From Flavobacterium lindanitolerans (GTDB lineage Bacteria > Bacteroidota > Bacteroidia > Flavobacteriales > Flavobacteriaceae), in assembly GCF_002846575.1 (NCBI RefSeq), contig NZ_PJND01000007.1, forward strand, positions 1,116,001 through 1,180,000: 64,000 bases of DNA, given 5' to 3'. The notes beneath the pieces were generated by a model that searched no databases, was not told where the DNA came from, and was given only the letters and a program-made list of their open reading frames with translations. The translations under genes and the position numbers were made by a program. Position 1 is the stretch's first letter. Each line of letters opens with the position of its first letter. Of this stretch, positions 1 through 8,051 are shown piece after piece.

Positions 1-97
1 TTAAAGTTTTTGATGCTTTTGAAACGGCCTTCCTAGTCGCATCTTCCCAGCTTGTATCCGAGCTTGAAAGAATCTCGATTACTTTTAATACAGACAT
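1..97 (-). CDS. Dodecin family protein (partial, cut by left edge)
   Basis: The first 32 residues are visible on the minus strand, starting MSVLKVIEIL and continuing SSSDTSWEDATRKAV. This is the usual dodecin N-terminus: a beta strand, then a helix containing the conserved serine cluster and the SWEDA motif. Dodecins are small (about 65-70 residue) dodecameric flavin-binding proteins that store or sequester riboflavin or FMN. The remaining half lies outside the window, so the flavin-stacking tryptophan seen in some members cannot be checked beyond the one in SWEDA. The gene follows the NifU-like gene on the same strand with a 54 bp gap and may share its transcript. The family call is good although only half the protein is present. 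Confidence 0.85.
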   Translation of the reverse strand, partial: MSVLKVIEILSSSDTSWEDATRKAVSKASKTL

Positions 98-151
98 AAT
101 TTGCTAGTTTTAAATTGTTTATCCAATAAAGATAGCAAATAATTGTCATTT

Positions 152-1051
152 CTAGCCGTTTAACGCCTCTACTTTTATATCCTGATCGTTTAGCATGTCC
201 TTCAACATGTTTTCAATGCCGCTTTTAAGCGTGAAGGTTGAGGACGGACATCCGCTGCAGGCACCTTGCAATACCACTTTTACACGCTTGTCATTTTCAT
301 CGTAAGAATCGAAAAGAATATTACCGCCGTCGGCAGCGACAGCCGGTTTTACATATTCTTCAAGAATGTTTATGATTTGCTGTGAGGTAGTATCCAGATT
401 GTCAAAATTCTCAATCTTCTGTTTTTCCACTTTCGGGTTTAGAGCGGCAATGCTTTCATCGATAACAGTACCTCCGTTTTCAATAAATTCCTTGATGAAG
501 CTTCTTAATTCATAAGTAATATCCTGCCATTCTTTTACGGCATATTTAGTTACTGAAATATAATTTTCATCAATGAAAACTTCCTTAATATAAGGAAACT
601 TGAACAGTTCTAACGCTAAAGGAGAAGCAGCCGCCTCGTCAATGTTTTTGAATTCCATTGCGGTTTTGGTCATCATTCGGCTGCCAACAAATTTTTGTAC
701 AGAGGGGTTTGGTGTGCTTTCTGCATAAACGGTCAGGGGCTGTTTGGTTACTTTTTTCTCAGTAACGTTTAAGATTTGTCCGCCTTTGTTGACAAAATTT
801 TCGATTTGCTCTGCTACGGCTTCTTTTACGTCATCCCATTCTACTATATTATAGCGTTGAATGGCGATGAAATTTCCGGAAATATATACAGCCTTTACAA
901 AAGGAAGGTAAAATAATTGTTGGGCAAGGGGAGAGTCTTTTGCCTCATCTATATTTTTGAATTCAAAATTTTCATTTTGTGTAATAAAATCAGGCAATTC
1001 AAACTTTAGAATTGTCGGATTTTGGGTCTCTTTTATAGTAACATTTATCAT
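152..1051 (-). CDS. NifU/NFU-type iron-sulfur scaffold with two N-terminal domains
   Basis: A 299-residue protein that probably carries an Fe-S cluster to apo-proteins in the cytoplasm. Residues about 5-95 and 106-200 are two copies of the NFU N-terminal domain; both contain a FKNIDEA segment followed by SPLA. Residues 225-295 are the NifU C-terminal cluster-binding domain, with VAADGG and the ligand pair C265-x-x-C268 (CSGC). Most NFU proteins have one N-terminal domain, so the tandem form is notable, though I believe it is common in flavobacteria. The start at 1051 gives a direct N-terminus (MINVTIKETQ) with no signal peptide. A TAAATTTG element at 1069-1076 on the minus strand is a possible promoter. 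Confidence 0.9.
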   Translation of the reverse strand: MINVTIKETQNPTILKFELPDFITQNENFEFKNIDEAKDSPLAQQLFYLPFVKAVYISGNFIAIQRYNIVEWDDVKEAVAEQIENFVNKGGQILNVTEKKVTKQPLTVYAESTPNPSVQKFVGSRMMTKTAMEFKNIDEAAASPLALELFKFPYIKEVFIDENYISVTKYAVKEWQDITYELRSFIKEFIENGGTVIDESIAALNPKVEKQKIENFDNLDTTSQQIINILEEYVKPAVAADGGNILFDSYDENDKRVKVVLQGACSGCPSSTFTLKSGIENMLKDMLNDQDIKVEALNG

Positions 1052-1397
1052 GGGAATCTTATTTTGAGCAAATTTAACAAAGAAATTTTCGGCGAAATGT
1101 TATATTTGATTTTTTATAGAATAAATTAACAGTTCTTTCGTTTTTGTTTAACACCCAGACATTATTGAGACCAATAGTTTTTTTAAGAGCTTCTTGATTT
1201 TTTTCTTAAAGTTTTTATAAAAAGTGATTATAATATTAACGAATTAGTATACGAACCTAACACAAAAATTTATATATTTGACCGCTACGAAAAATTACTC
1301 AATCAAATCAGCACGCCTGTTTAATAAGGTAATCTAGGATTAGCAGTTTTTTTTGAATAATAATTAAGAGCGTTTTTCATTAATAAAGATAGACCCC
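1052..1397. other. Intergenic region between divergent genes
   Basis: This 346 bp AT-rich gap separates the NifU-like gene (minus) from the PorP/SprF-like gene (plus). I find no credible ORF. It holds a TAnnTTTG match at 1273-1280 facing the PorP-like gene and a weaker one at 1069-1076 facing the NifU-like gene. The roughly 110 bp between the first of these and the PorP-like start would be a long 5' untranslated leader; I see no recognisable riboswitch in it. Confidence 0.5.
1273..1280 (+). promoter_or_regulatory. Bacteroidota-type -7 element upstream of PorP/SprF-like gene
   Basis: TATATTTG matches the TAnnTTTG -7 consensus of the Bacteroidota housekeeping sigma factor. No clear -33 TTG lies about 19 bp upstream. 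It would give a leader of about 110 nt. Confidence 0.45.
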
Positions 1398-2390
1398 ATG
1401 AATTTTAAAAAGAGGTATTTAGCATTATTATTGTTATTGTCACAAATATCGTTTTCACAAGAAGGAATTGCCGTTTATTCAGATTATTTATCCGATAACT
1501 ATTACTTGATTCACCCTTCTATGGCGGGTGCTGCAAATTGTGCTAAATTACGTTTAACAGCTCGTCAGCAATGGTTTGGCCAGGATGATGCTCCGGCTTT
1601 GCAGACTTTGAGTTTTAACGGAAGGCTAGGAGAACAATCGGGTGTGGGAATCATACTTTTTAATGATAAAAACGGTTACCACTCACAGGTAGGAGGAAAG
1701 ATTACTTACGCACACCATATCATGTTTTCAAGAGGTGATTATGATTTGAACCAGTTGTCTTTTGGTATGAGTGCCGGATTAGTGCAGAGTAAATTGGATG
1801 AATCAGAATTTGAAGGATTCGATCCTATTGTTGTAGGAGGGGTTTACCAAAAAGATTCTTATTTCAATGTTGATTTCGGAGTTTCCTATAACTATTTGGA
1901 TTTTTATGCGCACTTCACCGTTAAAAATGCGGTTGCAAATATCAGAAGAGAAATCTATACAGATTACGAATCGGATAACTTAAGAAAATATTTATTCAGT
2001 GCCGGATATGTTTTTGGAGATCCGGACAGACTTCAATGGGAACCATCTTTCCTGTTCCAATATGTTGATGAAACGAAAGAGAAATCAATCGATGTAAACT
2101 TAAAAGTATACAAAGATTTAGATTTTGGAAAGCTTTGGGGAGGTTTATCCTATAGAAGAAGCTTTGACGGAGCACAATATCTTGATGGTAACAGTGTTTC
2201 AGATCAAAAACTACAATACATTACCCCAATCGTGGGCTTAAATTATAAAAACTTTATGGTTGCTTACACCTATTCTCATTTAACAGGTGATGTGAAGTTT
2301 GATAACGGAGGTTTTCACCAAATCACTTTAGGTCTGAATTTATTCTGTAAGAGAGAGAAATGGGATTGTAACTGTCCTGCTGTTAATTAA
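1398..2390 (+). CDS. PorP/SprF family type IX secretion membrane protein
   Basis: A 330-residue outer-membrane protein. It has a signal peptide (residues 1-20, cut near SFSQ), then the family opening in which the protein YSDYLSDNYYLIHPSMAG is followed by a beta-barrel rich in alternating aromatic residues. PorP/SprF proteins work with type IX secretion and gliding motility; many paralogues sit beside a single secreted adhesin and help anchor or secrete it. Here no adhesin gene is adjacent: the upstream gene is divergent and the downstream gene is a carbonic anhydrase. The C-terminus carries a cysteine-rich tail (CKREKWDCNC), odd for a barrel. It ends just before a strong terminator at 2416-2452. 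Confidence 0.88.
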   Translation: MNFKKRYLALLLLLSQISFSQEGIAVYSDYLSDNYYLIHPSMAGAANCAKLRLTARQQWFGQDDAPALQTLSFNGRLGEQSGVGIILFNDKNGYHSQVGGKITYAHHIMFSRGDYDLNQLSFGMSAGLVQSKLDESEFEGFDPIVVGGVYQKDSYFNVDFGVSYNYLDFYAHFTVKNAVANIRREIYTDYESDNLRKYLFSAGYVFGDPDRLQWEPSFLFQYVDETKEKSIDVNLKVYKDLDFGKLWGGLSYRRSFDGAQYLDGNSVSDQKLQYITPIVGLNYKNFMVAYTYSHLTGDVKFDNGGFHQITLGLNLFCKREKWDCNCPAVN

Positions 2391-2415
2391 TTATTTTAAA
2401 GTTGATATTAATTCT

Positions 2416-2452
2416 GTCCCGATAATTGCGATGCTTTATCGGGACTCTTTTT
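2416..2452 (+). terminator. Intrinsic terminator after the PorP/SprF-like gene
   Basis: Stem GTCCCGATAA (2416-2425) pairs with TTATCGGGAC (2436-2445) around a 10 nt loop and is followed by TCTTTTTT. It ends only 8 bp before the start of the carbonic anhydrase gene. Confidence 0.85.
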
Positions 2453-2460
2453 TATATGCT

Positions 2461-2976
2461 ATGCTGATAAAAACTGTAAATGGTAAAAGCCCTTCCATTC
2501 CTGAGGACTGTTATGTGGCTGAAAATGCAACAATTATTGGAGACGTGACTTTTGGAGCTTCCTGCAGTGTTTGGTTTAATGCTGTGGTGAGAGGCGATGT
2601 GCATTATATCAAAATTGGAAATAAAGTAAATATCCAGGACGGGGCAGTCATACATTGTACCTATCAAAAGCATCCGACGGAAATAGGTAATAATGTGTCA
2701 ATTGGACATAATGCCATCGTGCATGGCTGCAAAGTGCATGACAACGTTTTGATTGGAATGGGCGCCATTGTAATGGATAATTGCATTATTGAAAGCAATT
2801 CTATTATTGCAGCCGGAGCAGTAGTAACACAAAATACAGTAGTTGAATCCGGAACCATCTATGCCGGAGTGCCTGCTAAGAAAGTAAAAGACATTAATAA
2901 GTCTGACTTCGCTGGTGAAATTGAGCGTATTTCCAATAATTACGTGATGTATTCAGGTTGGCTGAAGGACGAGTAG
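2461..2976 (+). CDS. Gamma carbonic anhydrase family protein
   Basis: A 171-residue left-handed beta-helix (hexapeptide repeat) protein. Metal-ligand histidines are visible in VIHCT and in the SIGHNAIVHGC segment, and the arginine-aspartate pair in VVRGDVHY matches the gamma-class active site. Such enzymes hydrate CO2, although many bacterial members have weak or unknown activity. I chose the ATG at 2461 (MLIKTVNGK) rather than the in-frame ATG at 2431, because 2431 lies in the loop of the preceding terminator and would add ten non-conserved residues. There is no room for a promoter between terminator and start, so the gene may depend on read-through. It converges with murI, 11 bp apart. Confidence 0.92.
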   Translation: MLIKTVNGKSPSIPEDCYVAENATIIGDVTFGASCSVWFNAVVRGDVHYIKIGNKVNIQDGAVIHCTYQKHPTEIGNNVSIGHNAIVHGCKVHDNVLIGMGAIVMDNCIIESNSIIAAGAVVTQNTVVESGTIYAGVPAKKVKDINKSDFAGEIERISNNYVMYSGWLKDE

Positions 2977-2987
2977 CCTTTTCAGGT

Positions 2988-3767
2988 TTAAAAGTCTTTC
3001 TGGATAACAGGATATTTGTTTTCCAAAATACTTTTCAAAACTTTTGGGTCTGAGTTGGTGTAAAACAATGTGCTGTGTTCTCCCACAGCCGTATTTAGCC
3101 CAATTTTTTCCTCAAGCACTTTATAGGTTTGGCGGGCTACCGCTTCACCCGAATCAATAATTTTGATATGTTGCGGCAGGATTTCCTTGATTTGAGGAAT
3201 AAGGTAAGGATAGTGGCTGCAGCCTAAAACCAGATAATCAATGTTGGCTTCAATCATTGGCGTTAGATAGGTTTTTAATAGCGAAGTCATTTCGTCAGAA
3301 TGCATTTCACCGTCTTCAATCAGCTTGACTAAATTATAGCCCACCTGTTCGATGATATTGGTGTCCTGGAACTGTTCTGCGGTTTTATTGAAAAGCTCGC
3401 TGTTAAGCGTTCCTTTGGTAGCTAGAATTCCTATGGTTTGTGTTCGGGAATTATTGGCAGCCGGTTTTATGGCCGGTTCTATTCCAATAAATGGAACGTC
3501 GTATTTGGCCCTTAATTCCTTAATTGCATTTGTAGTGGCCGTATTGCATGCTACTACAATAATCTTGGCATTCTGATTTAAAAGGTATTCGGTATTTTTA
3601 ATGCTCAAAGCAATAATCTCATCTTTTGTTTTTTGGCCATAAGGCGCATTTTTACTATCGGCAAGATAGATAGTGTTTTCGTTGGGCATTAATTGGTGAA
3701 TTTCCTTCCAGATGGATGTTCCACCTATTCCGGAGTCAAAAAGTCCTATTGGGTTTGAGTTTATCAT
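2988..3767 (-). CDS. murI: Glutamate racemase
   Basis: A 259-residue cytoplasmic enzyme that converts L-glutamate to D-glutamate for peptidoglycan. The substrate motif GLFDSGIGG is at the N-terminus. The two catalytic cysteines are C74 in VVACNTATTN and C183 in LGCSHYPYL, and APYGQK is also conserved. Length and motif order are normal. The gene is the last of a minus-strand envelope cluster (bamA, two ompH genes), but a terminator (3779-3812) and a promoter-like CAAAAGTA (minus-strand TACTTTTG, 3773-3780) suggest it has its own transcript. Confidence 0.96.
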   Translation of the reverse strand: MINSNPIGLFDSGIGGTSIWKEIHQLMPNENTIYLADSKNAPYGQKTKDEIIALSIKNTEYLLNQNAKIIVVACNTATTNAIKELRAKYDVPFIGIEPAIKPAANNSRTQTIGILATKGTLNSELFNKTAEQFQDTNIIEQVGYNLVKLIEDGEMHSDEMTSLLKTYLTPMIEANIDYLVLGCSHYPYLIPQIKEILPQHIKIIDSGEAVARQTYKVLEEKIGLNTAVGEHSTLFYTNSDPKVLKSILENKYPVIQKDF

Positions 3768-3772
3768 AAAAA

Positions 3773-3780
3773 CAAAAGTA
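3773..3780 (-). promoter_or_regulatory. Possible murI -7 promoter element
   Basis: On the minus strand this reads TACTTTTG, a match to TAnnTTTG, just upstream of murI. It abuts the poly-T end of the terminator of the preceding ompH gene, so termination and reinitiation would overlap. The start codon follows within about 6 bp, which would make the transcript almost leaderless. Confidence 0.35.
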
Positions 3781-3812
3781 AAAAAAAACTGCTCAATAAA
3801 TTTGAGCAGTTT
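3779..3812 (-). terminator. Terminator after the ompH/skp gene
   Basis: Stem AAACTGCTCAA (3786-3796) pairs with TTGAGCAGTTT (3802-3812) around a 5 nt loop. On the minus strand it is followed by a run of eight or more T. Confidence 0.85.
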
Positions 3813-3833
3813 CTAAAATATTCGGGTTTTGGA

Positions 3834-4343
3834 TTAGAACCCAAGTTCTTTTTTTACATCAGCTGTAATGTTTGGTCCGTCAGCAAGTAAAACCATAGCT
3901 GAATCCAAAACATACTGATATCCTTTAGCTTTTCCTACTTTTTGGATAGCAGCTTTGATTTTTTCCTGGATAGGCTTAAATAAATCCTGCTCTTTTTGTT
4001 GTAATTCTTTTTGAGCATTTTCGCCGTAATCTCTGATTCTTTTTTGCATGTCCTGAATTTCAACAGCTCTGTCCTGATTTACTTTTTCAGCAACTGTACT
4101 TGATTCCGCATCATATTTTTTTAGTTTGGCCTGATACTCGTCAACCATCGTTTTGTAATCAGCGTTATAAGTCTGGTTCAATTTTTCAAGTTGCTTTTGC
4201 CCTTCTATCATTGCAGGCATCTTAGCCATAATTTCACTAACGTCAACATGTGCTGTCTTTGCTTGAGCATTCATAGTCTGGCTTGCACCAATGAAAAGCG
4301 CTGCGGCGATTAGTAAAGTTTTCAGTTGTTTCATCATTTTCAA
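3834..4343 (-). CDS. OmpH/Skp family periplasmic chaperone (first copy)
   Basis: A 169-residue secreted protein. A signal peptide spans about residues 1-26 (hydrophobic LLIAAALFIGASQTMNA), followed by an OmpH domain: a short beta segment (AKTAHVDVSEIMAKMP), a long helical-hairpin arm rich in K, Q and E, and a return segment ending DVKKELGF. Skp chaperones hold unfolded outer-membrane proteins in the periplasm and hand them to BamA. It is one of two tandem copies downstream of bamA on the same strand. The start could be at 4343, 4337 or 4334 because three ATG codons lie close together; all give a signal peptide. Confidence 0.9.
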   Translation of the reverse strand: MKMMKQLKTLLIAAALFIGASQTMNAQAKTAHVDVSEIMAKMPAMIEGQKQLEKLNQTYNADYKTMVDEYQAKLKKYDAESSTVAEKVNQDRAVEIQDMQKRIRDYGENAQKELQQKEQDLFKPIQEKIKAAIQKVGKAKGYQYVLDSAMVLLADGPNITADVKKELGF

Positions 4344-4364
4344 GTATTAAATATTAATTTAGTT

Positions 4365-5432
4365 TTAGTTCCCTTTATTGTTTTCTTCAGAATTTTTCTT
4401 TTCTTCTTTTTCTTTTTTAGCAGCTTCTCTTTCTTCTATTAATTTCTTTCTTTTTTCTTCGAGTGCTTTTTTACGTTCGTCTAATTTTCTCTGTCTTTCT
4501 TCGGCAGCTTCTTTTTTAGCCTGTTCCATTGCTGCTTTCCTTTCTTCAGCAGTTTGTCCGGCTTTTTCTTCTGTTTTGCCTTTGCCTTCTTCGGTTACAT
4601 TTTCAGTAGAAGTGGTCTTTTTCTCTGCAGCTGGCTTTTCTTCTTTTTTAGTGTCTTCTGTTTTTGTTTTAGCCGCATTTCTTTTTTCTTCTCTTTCCGC
4701 TAACAGTTGCGCTCTTTTTTCTTCAAAAGCCTTTCTTTTTTCTTCGGCAGCAAGTTTTCTGTCTTCAATCATTTTTTCTCTGGCAGCTTTTTTGTCTTCC
4801 AGCACTTTCTGTCTTTCAGCCAATTCAGGATTAGCATCAATCATATCTTGCTTGCGCTCTTTTTCTGCTTCATCTTTCAGTTGTTTTTTGCTCAACTGTT
4901 CTCTTTTTTCTGCTCTCGTAAGTTGACGTACAACCTGGTCGCTGATATTGTGTCTTTGGGCACCAAATAACATGGTCAAATCAGAGGACTTGTCAAAAAT
5001 AAAGTCATATTTTTTTGCTTCAGCAATATCCTGTACAATTGTAAAAACCTGATCCTGGATTGGTTTTACCAAAACAGCTTTCTGTGTAATCAAATCACCG
5101 GTTGAACCGAATCTTTTTTGCTGAAATTCTAATAATTCATTTTCAAGAAATGAGATTTCTTCTTCTCTTTCCTCAATAAGCTCTTTGGTCAATAAAACTC
5201 TTTCCGTTTTTAGATTTTCTTTAAGCTTGTTGATTTCATTTCTTTTTACTTCTGCTTCCTGCTTCCATTTCTGGGCTTTCAGTTCGAGTTGGTTTTTTGC
5301 CTCGGCATAGTCAGGAACTTTTTCCAGAATATATTCCATGTCGATGTATCCAATACGAATACCTCTTGTCTGCGCATTGATGGCAGTTGAAAATGTAGCT
5401 GCTAGCAATAGTATAAAAAAATGTTTTCTCAT
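4365..5432 (-). CDS. OmpH/Skp family protein with long charged C-terminal tail (second copy)
   Basis: A 355-residue protein. It has a signal peptide (MRKHFFILLLAATFS, cut near INAQ), then an OmpH domain to about residue 170 (GIRIGYIDMEYILEKVPDYAEAKNQLE, the helical arm, and FIFDKSSDLTMLFG). Residues about 170-355 are almost entirely K, E, R, A and Q, predicted to be a single helix or coiled coil. The ordinary neighbour stops at 169 residues, so the tail doubles the size. The OmpH part probably chaperones outer-membrane proteins for BamA, encoded 44 bp upstream. The role of the tail is unknown; it might be an extended arm or a periplasmic spacer. Confidence 0.88.
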   Translation of the reverse strand: MRKHFFILLLAATFSTAINAQTRGIRIGYIDMEYILEKVPDYAEAKNQLELKAQKWKQEAEVKRNEINKLKENLKTERVLLTKELIEEREEEISFLENELLEFQQKRFGSTGDLITQKAVLVKPIQDQVFTIVQDIAEAKKYDFIFDKSSDLTMLFGAQRHNISDQVVRQLTRAEKREQLSKKQLKDEAEKERKQDMIDANPELAERQKVLEDKKAAREKMIEDRKLAAEEKRKAFEEKRAQLLAEREEKRNAAKTKTEDTKKEEKPAAEKKTTSTENVTEEGKGKTEEKAGQTAEERKAAMEQAKKEAAEERQRKLDERKKALEEKRKKLIEEREAAKKEKEEKKNSEENNKGN

Positions 5433-5476
5433 ATTCTTAATGTTATATTAGAAAATATCGTGCCAAATTTAAGTTT

Positions 5477-8044
5477 TTAAAACTGTTGTCCAATAATGAA
5501 ATGGGTTTCCCATCCATTTTTCTGCGTACTGCCAGGAACCGGATCGAATCCGTGACCAAAGTCAATACCCAATAATCCGAATGCCGGCATGAATACTCTT
5601 AAACCAAATCCTGCTGAACGTTGTAATACAAACGGATTATAATCTCTAAAATTGTCGTAAGCTGCTCCGGCTTCAAGGAAAGTTAAGGCATAAATCGATG
5701 CTGCTCCTTTCAATGTAATCGGATATCTCAATTCTAACGAGAACTTATTATAAATTGTTGCTCCGTTTTGGTTTCCTTTGTTGTCCAGTGGTGTCAGGGA
5801 CTGGTTAGGATAACCTCTCAACTGTATCACCTCACGGCCGTCTAACGAATAGTTCGCCAAACCATCTCCACCAAGGAAGAATCTTTCAAATGGAACCAAA
5901 CCTCTGTCGTTATTATAAGCGCCTAAGAAACCAAATTCACCCAATGAACGAAGTACGAATTTACCATAAATTTTTGTATACCAATCTGCTTTGAATTTAA
6001 TTTTGTAATATTCCAGCCAATTAAATTTCTTTTGGTCGATTTTTGATTGGTCAGCAACAACATTTCCTTGGCTGTCGGTAGTTTGATAATTAGGGTCATT
6101 TTTTAAGTTCGCATAGTCAACCCCATTGAAAAGAGAGTACGGCAAAGTGAATTTTGCACTAATACTAAACTCCGATCCAAAAGTAGGGAAGATTGGGTCT
6201 ATACCTCGGCTGTCTCTTCTTAATCCTATAGTGTAAGCCAGGTTTCGTGAGTTACCATTTCCGAATGTAAATAATCCGGTGTTATAATTGTTCAGGTCAT
6301 AATACTGGAAACTGATTCCTTGCGAAAGGATGAAGTAATCATCAGGAACATTAAGCTTCTTGGCAATACCCAACGATATCGATGTGATGTTAAAACTCTT
6401 GTCTCTGTCAACATCACTGGTTCTTCCTGTGTATAAGAACTGCTTACTGTGCGAAATAGATCCGGAGAACTGTACCGGTTTTTTCCCTCCAAGCCATGGT
6501 TCAGTAAAGGAAAGGCTGTAGGTTTGGAAGTAAGAACTCCCCTGAAGCCTCAATGCCAATTTCTGTCCGTCACCCATTGGAAGTGGAGTATAGGCGTCTT
6601 TTTTGAAAATATTTCGTATGGAGAAGTTATTGAAAGAAAGACCCAGGGTTCCGATGAAGCCACCGCCGCCATAACCTCCCTGAAGTTCGATTTGGCTGGA
6701 ACCTTTTTCAACAACATTATATTCAATATCAACTGTACCTGCCGCCGGGTCAACGTTTTTGAATTTTGGCTCCAATGCCTGAGGATCGAAAAACCCTAAC
6801 TGCCCAAGTTCACGAAGCGTTCTCATCAAAAGCTCCTTGCTGTATTTTTGTCCCGGAAGTGTTCTTAATTCACGATAGATTACCTTGTCGTTGGTTTTGT
6901 CGTTTCCAACTACAGTAATTTTATTGAAATATGCCATCGGTCCTTCCATGATTCGGATTTCGAAATCAATGGTGTCATTGGCTGTTTTTACTTCTACCGC
7001 ATTTACGGTTGAAAATAAATAACCACTGTTTTGGTACAGGTTTTTGATGTCGTTAGCGTCAGGTTTTGTCTTGTCTTCAATTCTTTTTTGAAGCAATACA
7101 CCATTGTAAACATCTCCTTTTTTGATCCCCAGCATTTTTGTCAAACCTTGATCAGAGTATACAGAGTTTCCTAAGAATTTGATGTTTCCGAAATAGTATT
7201 TGTTACCTTCTTCAACTTTTAATTTTATGTCAACCGTATTTTTATCTTTGTTATAAGATATGGAATCAGATACGACACGGGCATCGCGGTATCCTTTTTC
7301 TTTATAAACGGATACGATGTTCTCTAAATCCTCATTGTATTTTTCCTTAATATATTTAGATCCTTTCCAAAAACGCAATGGAAATCTTGTTTTGGTGTTT
7401 TTCATCGCCTTTCTGATTCTTCCGTCAGAAAGTTTGTCATTACCGTCAACAACTATAGAGCTTACTTTTACTTTTTTGCCTTTGTCAATGTTTATTAGCA
7501 TTTTAACCTCATTGCCGGATGTAGTGTCCGGATAGGTATTGATGACGACTTTGGTGTTATAGAAACCGTCTTTTTTGTATTTGTTTTCGATGTAGTTTTT
7601 GGTAGTAGTGATAAGGTTTTCATTGACAATTTTACCTTTTGTGAGTGAATTGTCTTTGATAAGTCCGTCTACCTTGGATTTTTTGACACCATTGATTTTT
7701 ACTTCGCTAAGTTTTGGTAACTCGCTGATGTGCATGTCAATAAAGATACTGTCGCCGTCAATTCTATTGATATAGGTGTCTATTTCGTTGAATAATCCAA
7801 GTTTCCATAATTTTTTAATGGCACTACTGATTTCTTCTCCGGGAACTGTGATTCTTTGGCCTTTTTCAAGACCGGCAAATGTAACAACTGTTTGTTCGTT
7901 ATAGCTGATTTTTCCGATGACGCTTACACCGGCTAGAATATATTCTCTTCCTTGATCAAATGGGACTCTCTCTTGGGCTTTTGCTTGGAAAATATTTCCT
8001 AAAACTAATACGGTTAAGAATAGTTTAATGCTTTTATTTAACAT
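5477..8044 (-). CDS. bamA: Outer membrane protein assembly factor BamA
   Basis: An 855-residue Omp85 protein, the core of the machine that inserts beta-barrels into the outer membrane. A signal peptide (MLNKSIKLFLTVLVLGNIF, cut near AKAQ) is followed by about five POTRA repeats (to roughly residue 450). The 16-strand barrel follows and ends in GQQF, a typical C-terminal phenylalanine. Motifs include LRGYPNQ near lid loop L6 and GFGLRVFMPAFG. I chose the start at 8044 rather than the in-frame ATG at 8080, because 8080 lies inside uppS and adds a basic stretch before the signal peptide. With this start, uppS ends 7 bp upstream, so the two are tightly coupled. Confidence 0.97.
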   Translation of the reverse strand: MLNKSIKLFLTVLVLGNIFQAKAQERVPFDQGREYILAGVSVIGKISYNEQTVVTFAGLEKGQRITVPGEEISSAIKKLWKLGLFNEIDTYINRIDGDSIFIDMHISELPKLSEVKINGVKKSKVDGLIKDNSLTKGKIVNENLITTTKNYIENKYKKDGFYNTKVVINTYPDTTSGNEVKMLINIDKGKKVKVSSIVVDGNDKLSDGRIRKAMKNTKTRFPLRFWKGSKYIKEKYNEDLENIVSVYKEKGYRDARVVSDSISYNKDKNTVDIKLKVEEGNKYYFGNIKFLGNSVYSDQGLTKMLGIKKGDVYNGVLLQKRIEDKTKPDANDIKNLYQNSGYLFSTVNAVEVKTANDTIDFEIRIMEGPMAYFNKITVVGNDKTNDKVIYRELRTLPGQKYSKELLMRTLRELGQLGFFDPQALEPKFKNVDPAAGTVDIEYNVVEKGSSQIELQGGYGGGGFIGTLGLSFNNFSIRNIFKKDAYTPLPMGDGQKLALRLQGSSYFQTYSLSFTEPWLGGKKPVQFSGSISHSKQFLYTGRTSDVDRDKSFNITSISLGIAKKLNVPDDYFILSQGISFQYYDLNNYNTGLFTFGNGNSRNLAYTIGLRRDSRGIDPIFPTFGSEFSISAKFTLPYSLFNGVDYANLKNDPNYQTTDSQGNVVADQSKIDQKKFNWLEYYKIKFKADWYTKIYGKFVLRSLGEFGFLGAYNNDRGLVPFERFFLGGDGLANYSLDGREVIQLRGYPNQSLTPLDNKGNQNGATIYNKFSLELRYPITLKGAASIYALTFLEAGAAYDNFRDYNPFVLQRSAGFGLRVFMPAFGLLGIDFGHGFDPVPGSTQKNGWETHFIIGQQF

Positions 8045-8051
8045 TAAAAAT

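Noticed and set aside
2431-2460. Longer start of the carbonic anhydrase gene (ATG at 2431)
   Set aside because: The codon lies in the loop of the preceding terminator and adds non-conserved residues; the ATG at 2461 is preferred.
4378-4926. 182-codon open frame on the plus strand, opposite the long-tailed ompH gene
   Set aside because: It consists almost only of S, F and L because it is the complement of a Lys/Glu-rich stretch. It has no family features and lies wholly within a clear gene.
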